Positions 17,262 through 25,972 of a stretch of DNA of 25,972 nt are shown in pieces; position 1 is the first letter of the stretch, and each line of letters opens with the position of its first letter. The notes under the pieces were generated by a model. It ran no database searches. It was not told the DNA's origin and saw nothing but the letters and a program-made list of their open reading frames with translations. Made by a program: the position numbers and the translations under genes. This stretch comes from Stentor coeruleus (lineage: Eukaryota; Ciliophora; Heterotrichea; Heterotrichida; Stentoridae). Where the stretch lies: contig MPUH01001018.1 of NCBI GenBank assembly GCA_001970955.1, positions 1-25,972 on the forward strand, read 5' to 3'.

Positions 17262-18665
17262 CTACTGGGGAATAAGCTGCATCTTCCTATACACTAGCAA
17301 ATATGCCATATGCCAATCACCTCCACCTTTCAAATCCATAATATCTGATGTTGGTACCTGCGTAACAAAATCATCATCATATTTAGCCCATGTTTCATCT
17401 TTAAGGTGTGTCCATCCAACATAATGCCCAGAGTCAGCACTTCTCCCTTTATGCGTAACAACTCCAACTAACTGATAATGGCCAGTTTCAATCCCAGTAC
17501 CAAATTCTGCAGTAAAACTCTTTAAATCTCTAGGCTTCCCTGGATTATTAATCAATTCCTGTTCATGTAGTTGTACTTCCATTTCCCTTCCAACATTCAA
17601 AGACTTTTGTAGTTCTTCTGTGCAGAAAGGATGTAAATCTAAGACTTTTTGAAAAGCAACACTTCTAAGAACTTTAGCTTTAACAGCCTTTGTCCCTGCT
17701 GCTGACGAAGCTCCTTTCCATATAAACCTGACCAGTTGTACTATAGCATAATTGGGCAAATGGTTTATTTTCATAGACTTGTTATACACAGCATTCCTTC
17801 CAAGGGACTCAGAGAATTTATCTAACTGCCCACCAAGCCCAGCTTCAATACCATCAGTAATCAAATTGACTGGATTTCCCTGATTATCAATAATACACAT
17901 AAGTTTTTTTGAAAACTCAATACCCATTGTCGGCTCTTCTGATGCATTTTCCGCACAAGACAGCCTAGAATGATACTGAAAAGTAAACAAATTATCAATC
18001 AACCTTTGTCCATCAGCTATAAGGTTAGGACTAATAGATTCTAATATACTAGTCAAACATTCTTCAGCATCCTGTTGCTTGCCGATACCTTTTTCATCAG
18101 TTTCAGCAAAAAGAGGAAATGCGGTCCTCAAAGTGTCAACAAAGAGAAATGGTGTAAAAGCAGTACCTTTGTTCTCTAAATTCTTTATAAGTCCATTAAG
18201 TTCATATGTAAGCTTCTGTGATAAGTCATTTTGGTTTGTAGGTCTAAACTGTGCTAAGGCTCTTGTCAATTCTGGAATACGCTTTAAACACTGTACAGTG
18301 CTATTCATATAGCATGTATTACCCAAATTGACTAGACCTACTGGCATTGGAATACCTTCGCGGTCTTTATAAGCTTTTGCTTTTTCTTCAGCTGTAAGTT
18401 CGTCATGGTATTTGACCTCTTCCATTGGTTCTACAAGCTCAGTTGCCGTACCCATCATCATAAGTGTCACACCTGGCTTAACACCTGCTTGGTCCAATGT
18501 AAGGCTATCTTTATTCAGGACCTTACCTTTAAGTAGCAGTTTTTGCTTTTCAGGAAGCACACCACTGAGCGAGAAAAGCTGAGTCCGTAAAAGACTTACT
18601 TCTGAAAATGGCTCGATTTGAACTGAGAACTCCTGTTTGTTCCACTTGACTTTGATAAACGACAT
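17262..18665 (-). CDS. USP14: Ubiquitin carboxyl-terminal hydrolase USP14/Ubp6
   Basis: The protein has 467 residues. The N-terminal ubiquitin-like domain (about 1-75: IKVKWNKQEFSV..., KQKLLLKGKVL, LTLDQAGVKPGVTLMMMG) docks on the proteasome. The USP catalytic domain follows, with the Cys box GLVNLGNTCYMNSTVQCLK (110-128; catalytic Cys118), the QQDAEECL block (197-204), FSKKLMCII, the VRFIWK finger-side block (312-317) and the His box YQLVGVVTHKGRSADSGHYVGW (397-418; His414), with YDDDFV (429-434) supplying the Asp/Asn. The ending LLVYRK is standard. It trims ubiquitin from proteasome-bound substrates and delays or gates their breakdown. Length is close to that of human USP14 (494) and all catalytic residues are in place. 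The gene has no intron. Stop TAG. The 5' flank (18666-18900) is G-rich on plus with TTATAAAAATTAT and related elements. Confidence 0.95.
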   Translation of the reverse strand: MSFIKVKWNKQEFSVQIEPFSEVSLLRTQLFSLSGVLPEKQKLLLKGKVLNKDSLTLDQAGVKPGVTLMMMGTATELVEPMEEVKYHDELTAEEKAKAYKDREGIPMPVGLVNLGNTCYMNSTVQCLKRIPELTRALAQFRPTNQNDLSQKLTYELNGLIKNLENKGTAFTPFLFVDTLRTAFPLFAETDEKGIGKQQDAEECLTSILESISPNLIADGQRLIDNLFTFQYHSRLSCAENASEEPTMGIEFSKKLMCIIDNQGNPVNLITDGIEAGLGGQLDKFSESLGRNAVYNKSMKINHLPNYAIVQLVRFIWKGASSAAGTKAVKAKVLRSVAFQKVLDLHPFCTEELQKSLNVGREMEVQLHEQELINNPGKPRDLKSFTAEFGTGIETGHYQLVGVVTHKGRSADSGHYVGWTHLKDETWAKYDDDFVTQVPTSDIMDLKGGGDWHMAYLLVYRKMQLIPQ

Positions 18666-20693
18666 TTATAAAAAGATTTGATTAGATTGCTTATTATGAA
18701 TCATTATGTTGTAGATTTTATAAAATTGAGAGTGCAGAAGGCTATGCAAATTTAATATTTATTCTATGGAGATGATAAGAAAAGTTGTTGATGTTTTGGG
18801 AAGATATAAGCGAAGAGGTGCGGATTGTTAGATATAATTTTTATAAAAGGGAATAGCAGGAGCTTGTAGATATATTAAGAGTATGCTAAAGATGAGTTTA
18901 TGAAAGGGCTTGAGAAATTTATGCAAGGTAAAAAGTAGTATAGTGTGGCAAAATGAAGAATAAAGTTAAATAAGCAAGGATATTAAAGAAGTGATAAATA
19001 TCAAAAACTCTTGATAATATGCTTAGATAATGAATTGAATAAAGATAATAAGCCTTTGTAAAAAGCAAGATGAAGTTTTATGAGTTCAGAGAAACAAAAG
19101 AAGAACTTTAAAAAAATTAGAAATGAAGAAAAAAGCATGCTATCAAAAACCCTTTACTACTGTTATTCGTTGTCTCTACTTCGCTTTCTTATAAGAAAAA
19201 TTCAAGTATTTATTGTAAATACAATCAAAGGACTTTATTGCTGAACATAATATATCTATCAAAGGCTCTTAAAGAACTAGCTTAATTAATTATTATCCTC
19301 CTTTTTAGCTATTGTTTTTCTCTTGTATTTGACTATTATTGTCAAAGCTTTCTTAGTAAATTCAATCAACTCATTTTTTTTCTTGAAAAAACCTTATGAT
19401 ATATAACTTAGAGTCAACCTTTGGGTAAAAATTCAAAAAGTGAGCCTTGATCTAGCTTTAGGTTATATAAAAATCAAGTCTAAAAGCTAAATCAAACCTC
19501 ATAACTTTAATATTTCCTCTACACTTTTGATACTTTAAAACTCCAAATGGTCTATTTAAATCAGGCAAAGAGGCATTTTATCATTAGATTTTTTTATATA
19601 TGATTTGATAAATAAAAACAACTAGCCAAGTTGAATTATTTATCTCTACGCTTCCTAATAATATTGGGATTTCGGCTTAGATTTTTTATATAAAAGAATG
19701 CTCTTAAAATTCCCAGAAAGGTATAAATAATACATTCAAAGCTCTAAATTTTCAATAGTAAAGACTGTTATATTGCATACTTATATTTTATTATTTGGTT
19801 GTCAGAAGATAACTATTTGAATTTTAGTTGTAAGAATATTTATTTTATTCAATGCAATATTACCTATTCATCTAATTATTTCTAGTTAAAAACTCTTGGT
19901 AATACAGTTACTGTCAATTCAGGTATGATATCTTAATAACCCTGCGATGATATCTGGTTAATCCAAATTTATATTATAATATATTAAAATACATTTAATT
20001 TCATCTTTATAAAAGTATGTATCATTTTTTTATATAAATGTCACAGTATCAAGTTTTTTAAGGTAATGTATATATAAAATATTACTTAAGGGGTATTCTT
20101 AATGTTCCTCTAAAGTAAAACCTGTAAATCATTCAGATCTCATACGATTTTAAAGGCAATTGCCTAGTCTTAAAAAAATCATCTGGTAAGTAGGGGGATT
20201 GCAAGTTAAACCTAAAGGCTGTTTTTGGGGTTGTAATTGCAATTATTTGGTTGAGTTAAGTGTATCTATAAAGGATGATGAAGGTTTATTTGACAAAATG
20301 TTTGTCAAGTTTAGGGAATTTTATATTTTGTCAAATTTGGTTTTGTTGAATATCATATAGTCTTCAAGGCTATGCTAGACTAAATTTGAGATTTTAGTTT
20401 AAAAATCAGTATATAATAATTTTATTATGCATAAGAATTTGCTTTATGCTCCTGAGTTGAAAATTTTGGAATAATTTTGTTCCTTTAACTAAATTTTTTA
20501 TTTCTTTAAGAATTGGAAAACTCAAACAATTTAAAGCTAGCCTATAATAAGCTCATCTATAGCAGTAATTTTTTATGGATAAATCCATGATCTGATAGAC
20601 TAAATATAAATTTTAATTTCAGTTTTTCCTAAAAGTCCTAGTTGAGTTTTGTTGATAAAACTACTCTCCAGCACTAGTTTTTATATTATCTTG
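18666..20693. other. 2-kb divergent intergenic region
   Basis: No gene can be supported. 18666-18960 is G-rich on plus (5' flank of USP14). Between 18960 and 20640 many stops occur in all frames; short open pieces on both strands have no family likeness that I can name, so this may hold an old relic gene. A small perfect hairpin is at 20290-20308. The part just before 20694 lacks the strong C-richness seen before the other plus-strand genes. Confidence 0.45.
20290..20308. repeat. 8-bp inverted repeat, 3-nt loop
   Basis: TTGACAAA-ATG-TTTGTCAA is a perfect hairpin; a third partial copy (TTTTGTCAAATTT) follows some 20 nt on. Role unknown. Confidence 0.6.
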
Positions 20694-23600
20694 ATGCTAC
20701 GCCAAGTCACTAAAAAAATTTACTTTTTTAAAGTCCAAAAGAAAAAAACGAAGATAAAAGCCGAGAAAAAACGGGTTATAAAAATGAAAGCTTCTTTGGA
20801 GACCAGCCTTGAGTTGACACTCGAACAAAGGTACGCTATCAGAATTACTTGTGTTGACCACATTATCAAAGCCTACTCTAAAGATCTTCAGAATTTTAGA
20901 GAATGGTCAGGTCCAATCACAGGCATATCGATCAACATGATTACTTGGCTGAAAGAAAGACTAAACTGGGCGACATCAAGATTTTCTCTAAACCCCAAAA
21001 CTCTTGAAGTTATATTCCTAAAAGGGCTTAAAGGAGGTGGCTGTGGAATGATGAAAGGTAAGACTTCAACAAAAAATAATCAAACAAGTTCCAATCAAGA
21101 TATTTTAAATGAACTTAAGGAAAACCAAGAAAAAGCTATTGAGTTAGCAAATAGTATCTCAGAATCAATGGGAGAAATGACAATTGAAATGAATAAAGTT
21201 TCAACTCTTGGAAAATTAAATCCTTATAACTGTTTTAGTCCTTATTCAATTGCCATAAAACTCTTAGAAAACTTTGATGCAATTCAATGCTGGAGTCAGT
21301 ACGAATATTCTGAAGAGAGAGCAGCTATCACTTTAATTGCAAGAAAATTTTTGATGGCTTTCTTTATAAAAAAAGAGGAGGTGAAATTCCTTTCAAAAAC
21401 AGAGAAAAACGAAATTATGGCGAAATTTGATAGAATTATCAGAATTATTGAGTTAAACCAAAATAAAACCCCTGAACTATGTACTCTTGTTGAAATTCAG
21501 ATAATGAAAAACCTTTTAGATAAAGTTAATGATACTAAAAAATGGTGGCAAACAGTTTTAGTTAAATCAAAAGATATCCTGGCTGTGGCTATGAACTTTG
21601 ACATTTTTAACCCTACTCAAAACCTTAGAAAATCAATTGAATATTTTAGAAAAATCAATAACCAAATACAAGGAAACTTTTATAGATACGCGTTTCAATT
21701 TGAAATCATTGAAAAACACGTAAACATAGAAGTTGATTTGACAGACCAATTTCAAGACCTTTTAATAAAAGAATTCGAAAAGACTAATAAAATGAAATGG
21801 GAAGAAGTTCATATACTTCTTGAGTTTTTTGAAAATTGTGCCAAGCAAGGATGGGCAAGTGAAGAATTTATTTTGAGTGTACTTAAAAGTCATATTTATA
21901 AACTAAGTGAAAATATAGCTTGGGAAATAAGGGGTGGAGTTGTTAATGTTCTTAGATCACTAGGAGGGCATTGGAATAAAGAAATATCTCAAGAATCTAA
22001 GAAAATTCGTGAAGCTATGAGATCAAACGAGAAAGATGTAAGAGTTAAAAAAATTCTGAATTTATCCTGGAAGAGTGTAGTTAAGACAGTAAATGAAAAT
22101 ATTGCAAATCCTAGTTTTTTAAGCAATAAAAAAGACTCAACTGATTCTATTATAGGACGAGAAGATATTATTAAAGAAATCAACAGTAAGCTAAAAGTTA
22201 AAAATATTTTGACGATAACTGGTAAAGGAGGAATTGGTAAGACTTCAGTAAGTCTTAAATATTCAGATGACTATAAAAATGATTACCAAATTATATGGGT
22301 AGTAAATGGAGACAATATACCTTTGCATCTAGCATGTTTGGCAATCAAACTTGGCATTCAAAATGATAACGATACTCTTGAAACCTTTAAGACTAAATTA
22401 AGTTCAAAAGAATTTAAACAATCGATGCTACTTATTTTCGATGATTTAGAAGAAAATAATCAATTAAATGAGTATTATGTTAGAAATGAAAATATAAAAT
22501 ATTTGATAACTTCCAGAAGTACTGGTTGGGAAGAATATTTAGAGCTCGGACCATTAAGTGGGACTTATTCAGAAGATTTATTATCATTAAGACTAACAGA
22601 ACAAAATGAAAGTGAAGAAAATGTCAAAGCTTTGTCACAAAGAATTGGTGGGCATGCATTAGGACTTAGACAAAGTATTGCTTGTATTAAAACAAATAAA
22701 TTTACTATAAAAGAATACTTGGAGTTTATTAAAGACTTGTCTATAGATGAGGTTATCATTAAAACTCTTGAATCAATTATAAAAAAGTTTACTGTAGAAG
22801 CTTTGAATGCTCTTGGGTTATTAAATTATTTCCAGTCACAAGATATACCAGAAGAAGTTATCAAGAGTATTTTGGTTAAAAAATATGGAGTTAAAGAATG
22901 GCTAAGAGTTAGATCCCAACTTATAGGATGCTATATAGTTAATAAAAATATTGAAGGTTACTGGAGTGTGAATAGAATTATAATGGATTTCATGCGAGGA
23001 AGGGATAAAGGCGAAATGAAAAATATGCTAGTTCAATACTATTACGAAAATCCTATAGACTGTGACAATATTTACAGTGATAAGAATAGAGTGGAAAAAA
23101 CTAAAGCTATTATAATTCACGCAAGAAATTTTATTAAAGAATTGCAACTAAATAGAATTGAAGAAATTGCAATATGTCTAAAAATAGCTGAAGCAAATTT
23201 TGAAATTCATATGAATTTTAAAGAAATAGAAAAACTTCTAGAAATGGTTATAACTAATGAAAGGCAAATAAACGAAGATAGAAATAAAGAAAGTATCGCA
23301 AATATTTGGAGGAAAGTAGGAAATATATATTTAAAAGCTCACAAATATGAAAATAGCGAAGAGTTTTACACAAAGTGTCTAGAAATACAGAAGCAGCATT
23401 TGCCACCACTTCATCTTAATCAAGCAAAAATTTACATGAGTATGGGTCTTTTATACAATTGCAAAGCTGACTACATAAAAAGCCAAGAGTTTTATATAAA
23501 ATGCAAAGAGATTAGAGAAAAAGTTCTCCCACCACTTCATCATGATTTAGCAAGAATTTACATGTACATGGGCTTTTTGTATAGTGATATAAATGACCAC

Positions 23601-24272
23601 ATGAAAAGCGAAGAATTTTATATGAAGTGTTTAGAGATAAGGGAGAAAAATATGCAACCACTTCATACTGATCTAGCAAAAATTTATATGAGCATGGGTC
23701 TTTTGTATATTGATAAAGAAAACTATACAAAAAGCGAAGAGTTTTATATAAAGTGTTTAGAGATAAGAGAGAAAATTCTGCATCCACTTCATCCTGATCT
23801 GGCAAAACTTTATATGAACATGGGAAACTTGTATAATAAGAAAGTAGACTACATAAAAAGCGAAAAGTATTATATCAAATCTTTAGAGATTCAGGTGCAA
23901 ATTCTCCCACCACTTCATCCTGATCTGGCAAAACTATACATGAATATTGGAATTTTGTATTGTGGTAAAGCAGATTATGTTAAAAGCCAAGAGTTTTATA
24001 CAAAAAGTTTAAAGATAAGAGAGCAGATTCTTCCACAATTTCATCCTGATTTGGCAACACTTTATATGAATATGGGAAACCTTCATAATATAAGGGCAGA
24101 CTATATGAAGAGTGAAGAATTTTATATGAAGTGCTTAGTGATAAGAGAGAAAATTCTACCACCACATCATAATGATCTAGTGAAACTTTATATGAACATG
24201 AGGATTTTGTATGAAAATAAAGGAGAGTTTTTCAAGAGTGAAGAGTTTTATATCAAATCCCAAGAGATTTAG
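20694..24272 (+). CDS. NLR-like STAND NTPase: helical N-terminus, NB-ARC-type core, TPR array
   Basis: The protein has 1192 residues from the first ATG (20694). The reading frame is open 45 nt further upstream, and the ATG at 20784 (MKASLE) is an alternative start. Numbered from 20694: residues about 30-480 are an unfamiliar mostly helical region, with a possible coiled coil at about 138-170 and HEAT-like helices at 370-460. IIGREDIIKEI (486-496) and GKGGIGKTS (510-518, Walker A) come next, then LLIFDDL (579-585, Walker B), YLITSRS (603-609), and GGHALGLR (652-659) in the place of GLPLA. A winged-helix-like part ends in VNRIIMDFMRGR (759-770). From about 873 to the end are seven full and one cut-off TPRs of 42 residues (MGLLY..K.DY.KSEEFY.KCLEIREK.LPPLHPDLAK type, as in kinesin light chain). 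STAND NTPases switch by nucleotide exchange and assemble when the repeat domain meets its ligand. Stop TAG. Ligand and output are unknown. Confidence 0.88.
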   Translation: MLRQVTKKIYFFKVQKKKTKIKAEKKRVIKMKASLETSLELTLEQRYAIRITCVDHIIKAYSKDLQNFREWSGPITGISINMITWLKERLNWATSRFSLNPKTLEVIFLKGLKGGGCGMMKGKTSTKNNQTSSNQDILNELKENQEKAIELANSISESMGEMTIEMNKVSTLGKLNPYNCFSPYSIAIKLLENFDAIQCWSQYEYSEERAAITLIARKFLMAFFIKKEEVKFLSKTEKNEIMAKFDRIIRIIELNQNKTPELCTLVEIQIMKNLLDKVNDTKKWWQTVLVKSKDILAVAMNFDIFNPTQNLRKSIEYFRKINNQIQGNFYRYAFQFEIIEKHVNIEVDLTDQFQDLLIKEFEKTNKMKWEEVHILLEFFENCAKQGWASEEFILSVLKSHIYKLSENIAWEIRGGVVNVLRSLGGHWNKEISQESKKIREAMRSNEKDVRVKKILNLSWKSVVKTVNENIANPSFLSNKKDSTDSIIGREDIIKEINSKLKVKNILTITGKGGIGKTSVSLKYSDDYKNDYQIIWVVNGDNIPLHLACLAIKLGIQNDNDTLETFKTKLSSKEFKQSMLLIFDDLEENNQLNEYYVRNENIKYLITSRSTGWEEYLELGPLSGTYSEDLLSLRLTEQNESEENVKALSQRIGGHALGLRQSIACIKTNKFTIKEYLEFIKDLSIDEVIIKTLESIIKKFTVEALNALGLLNYFQSQDIPEEVIKSILVKKYGVKEWLRVRSQLIGCYIVNKNIEGYWSVNRIIMDFMRGRDKGEMKNMLVQYYYENPIDCDNIYSDKNRVEKTKAIIIHARNFIKELQLNRIEEIAICLKIAEANFEIHMNFKEIEKLLEMVITNERQINEDRNKESIANIWRKVGNIYLKAHKYENSEEFYTKCLEIQKQHLPPLHLNQAKIYMSMGLLYNCKADYIKSQEFYIKCKEIREKVLPPLHHDLARIYMYMGFLYSDINDHMKSEEFYMKCLEIREKNMQPLHTDLAKIYMSMGLLYIDKENYTKSEEFYIKCLEIREKILHPLHPDLAKLYMNMGNLYNKKVDYIKSEKYYIKSLEIQVQILPPLHPDLAKLYMNIGILYCGKADYVKSQEFYTKSLKIREQILPQFHPDLATLYMNMGNLHNIRADYMKSEEFYMKCLVIREKILPPHHNDLVKLYMNMRILYENKGEFFKSEEFYIKSQEI
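23310..24269 (+). repeat. 126-bp in-frame tandem repeats encoding TPRs
   Basis: About 7.6 copies of a 126-bp (42-codon) unit lie within the NLR-like gene. Stretches such as AAAAGCGAAGAGTTTTATAT recur with few changes in neighbouring units, so the copies are young or kept alike by recombination. The last unit stops after KSQEI. Confidence 0.88.
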
Positions 24273-25060
24273 GAATAATTAGTTTATCTATTTAGTTATC
24301 GTTTTAATATTGGTTTAGACATTAAAGTTTGTTAATATTCATATAATACTTTTACATAGCCTACAAAGTCATGTTTATAATCTAAATTACAATGTAATGA
24401 AAGGTAGAAGTATAAAAATTACTAACAATTTATTTCTCTATCACTAAATTTTTTTGGTGTCTCCTTTCTCCTACAAAACCAGGTTTTTATAGAATAAGAT
24501 TGCAGTGAGAATAGAAATGAAGGGGCAGCATAACACTCTCGAAAAAATAGAAAATCATTTTTTTCTGAAATAGGCACTGCAATATTTCTTATGCCTCACA
24601 AAGCACACTAAAATTTCAGGTAATATAAAAAAAAATATTTTTGCGTGAAAAACTTTTATAGAGTAATCGCAGAAATAATTTTCTAACATATAGTTATGAC
24701 TATAAGAATTACAGTGCTTGCTGGAAAGTGTGTTAAGTAAACTCTTTCAAGATCTACTAATTGTTTTTGCTAATTTCACCATTTTATAATAATATTTATG
24801 TTCTATATATTCTTTAAAAAACTACTCTCTAATCTAAAGTTTTATTTTGAAAAGTTTATCTTAGTAGGATTTATTTATAAAATATGTGCTTCTTTATAAT
24901 AAAATGCCAAAATTAAGGATTTTAATCTCAATTTATATGTTTCACTTGCATTTGGCCAAAGGTATAGCTACTCTCTTTAAATTTTAAGATAGTTCTAAAC
25001 TTTAATGAAATATTTTCCATCTTTTTATTAAGGATAATAGAGTTTTTAAGTTTAACTGCC
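24273..25060. other. non-coding region 3' of the NLR-like gene
   Basis: No gene recognised; stops are frequent in all frames. It is AT-rich throughout. Confidence 0.45.
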
Positions 25061-25972
25061 TTAACCCAGAGTAATCAGGTATCTTGGACTACTCTGCAAA
25101 ATTTCTAAATCGGCACCTGTCACCCACTGAACCTTGATAACAGCAAGTCTTGAATAAATAAAATATTTCTTATTATTTATCATAAATGCAATTTTAAAGT
25201 TAAAGTTTATCGAATCTAGTTTTCAAGATTCAAATCTAAAATACATTCCTGTAATCATTTTTAATCTTTGGTATATTATATATATTAGAATAGTATATTA
25301 GGCATATACTTTAAATTTTTCTCTAACATTAAAAATTTAGTACTTAATTACTTTATTTCAAAATAACAATAAAAACTACTTTAATCTAAGTACATTTTTA
25401 TATATCTTTTGCATTAACTTCTGATTTTAAAAGAAGCTGAATTTTATTTATGTTCCTCAAAAAATATGATTAAACTAGCTATTTAGTGCGCTGGATGCAA
25501 AAAAAAAATATTCTGGATGCAGAAATCGTTAGCATTCATTGGATTGATATGCAGTATTTGAGTTAGCGCCTACACTCTTACAATAAAAACACTTCGATGT
25601 CTTATTCATTTTGATAAGCTGATGCTTCTTCGTTTTACTGTTTTGGCCTAATTTCGATATAGATTCGTACCCAGTAATAGTTTAGATAGAAGCATCCTGA
25701 ACTGCAAATATTCAATTTTCCCCTTCATGTTGCTGTTGAATTTCTCGAAAAATAACGAATGAATTGAATACTGAAATATCCAAAAGATATTGAAAAATAC
25801 ACTTTTACCACTTCTGAAATTTATGAGGAAACTGATAGTAAACTAATTTCTGATCAAATAAATCAACGCCTTTCATAAATTTGTTGTACTCTGAAATGAT
25901 ATGAGGAATTTCTATCTTATATTTCCGATTCTTTTTCCCAATCTTTCTCGAATATAGAATTCAGGTTTAATC
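25061..25972 (-). mobile_element. degenerate piggyBac-type element, cut by the window end
   Basis: A piggyBac transposase relic lies at 25475-25972 (separate entry). Some 410 nt beyond its stop, at 25061-25067, is TTAACCC, the usual junction of a piggyBac element (TTAA target plus CCC end). It is followed directly by an imperfect subterminal hairpin (CAGAGTA 25067-25073, TACTCTG 25090-25096) in a patch richer in G and C than its surroundings. The other end lies outside the window, so the boundary is a hypothesis. Confidence 0.5.
25475..25972 (-). pseudogene. piggyBac transposase remnant (DDE_Tnp_1_7 type), C-terminal part
   Basis: One minus-strand frame reads RKIGKKNRKYKIEIPHII then SEYNKFMKGVDLFDQ, KLVYYQFPHKFQKW, CIFQYLLDISVFNSFVIF, and ends in a Cys-containing tail (KCFYCKSVG, AYQSNEC, RFLHPE). 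YNK.M.GVD..DQ...YY....K..KW is the hallmark of the piggyBac transposase region holding the last catalytic aspartates; the tail matches its C-terminal Cys-rich zinc domain with some Cys lost. TAA follows KW, and TGA, TAA and TAA occur further on before the final TAG at 25475. It is therefore not translatable with the code used by the neighbouring genes. The N-terminal part lies beyond the window. Domesticated piggyBac transposases do DNA elimination in other ciliates, but the decay seen here argues for a dead mobile element instead. Confidence 0.82.

Noticed and set aside
23512..24165. Antisense open stretches inside the TPR array
   Set aside because: They recur with the 126-bp repeat unit on the opposite strand and are shadows of the NLR-like gene.
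25120..25140. tRNA-like GC-richer patch
   Set aside because: No B-box and no cloverleaf could be folded; the patch fits better as the end of the piggyBac-type element.

Overview
The window looks like macronuclear DNA of a heterotrich ciliate, most probably Stentor or a close relative. The DNA is very AT-rich and the genes are compact and mostly intronless. Radial-spoke and dynein genes point to a ciliated cell. Two genes are each split by an intron of exactly 15 nt (GTA...TAG), a hallmark of heterotrichs. All eleven intact genes stop with TAG (8) or TAA (3), never TGA, and none has an in-frame TGA. That rules out the Tetrahymena/Paramecium code and fits either the standard code with TGA avoided (as in Stentor) or a code in which UGA is not a stop. 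The organism call is inference; no marker gene was available.

Layout. 932-7256, minus strand: a START-domain lipid-binding protein (15-nt intron), an LC8-type dynein light chain, an MBL-fold persulfide-dioxygenase-like enzyme with a mitochondrial presequence, and a long radial spoke protein 3 (RSPH3). 7721-10707, plus strand: a GT69/CAP59-like type II membrane glycosyltransferase and an alpha-helical, probably mitochondrial protein. 10865-11781, minus: a decayed pseudogene of the AAA+ ATPase RUVBL1, missing its P-loop region. 12127-18665, minus: an MLF-like protein, an unknown protein (15-nt intron), a coiled-coil protein and USP14/Ubp6. About 2 kb without a recognisable gene follows. 20694-24272, plus: a 1.2 kb-residue-class NLR-like STAND NTPase (unknown helical N-terminus, NB-ARC-like core, C-terminal array of 42-residue TPRs). 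The right edge holds a degenerate piggyBac-type transposase on the minus strand, with a candidate element end at TTAACCC (25061).

How the parts relate. The LC8 light chain and RSPH3 lie 2 kb apart and should act in the same axonemal complex; RSPH3 carries TQT-type LC8-binding candidates. The LC8 start codon is only 11 nt after the stop codon of the MBL gene, too close for normal flanks, so the two may share a transcript. USP14 is a proteasome-associated deubiquitinase. The NLR-like gene is the best candidate for an undescribed system (self/non-self or pathogen sensing in a single-celled ciliate), but its function is inference.

Two single-base Ns (7323 and 11932) are each bordered by an exact direct duplication (69 and 86 nt) and look like assembly joins. 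No rRNA, tRNA or CRISPR array was recognised.
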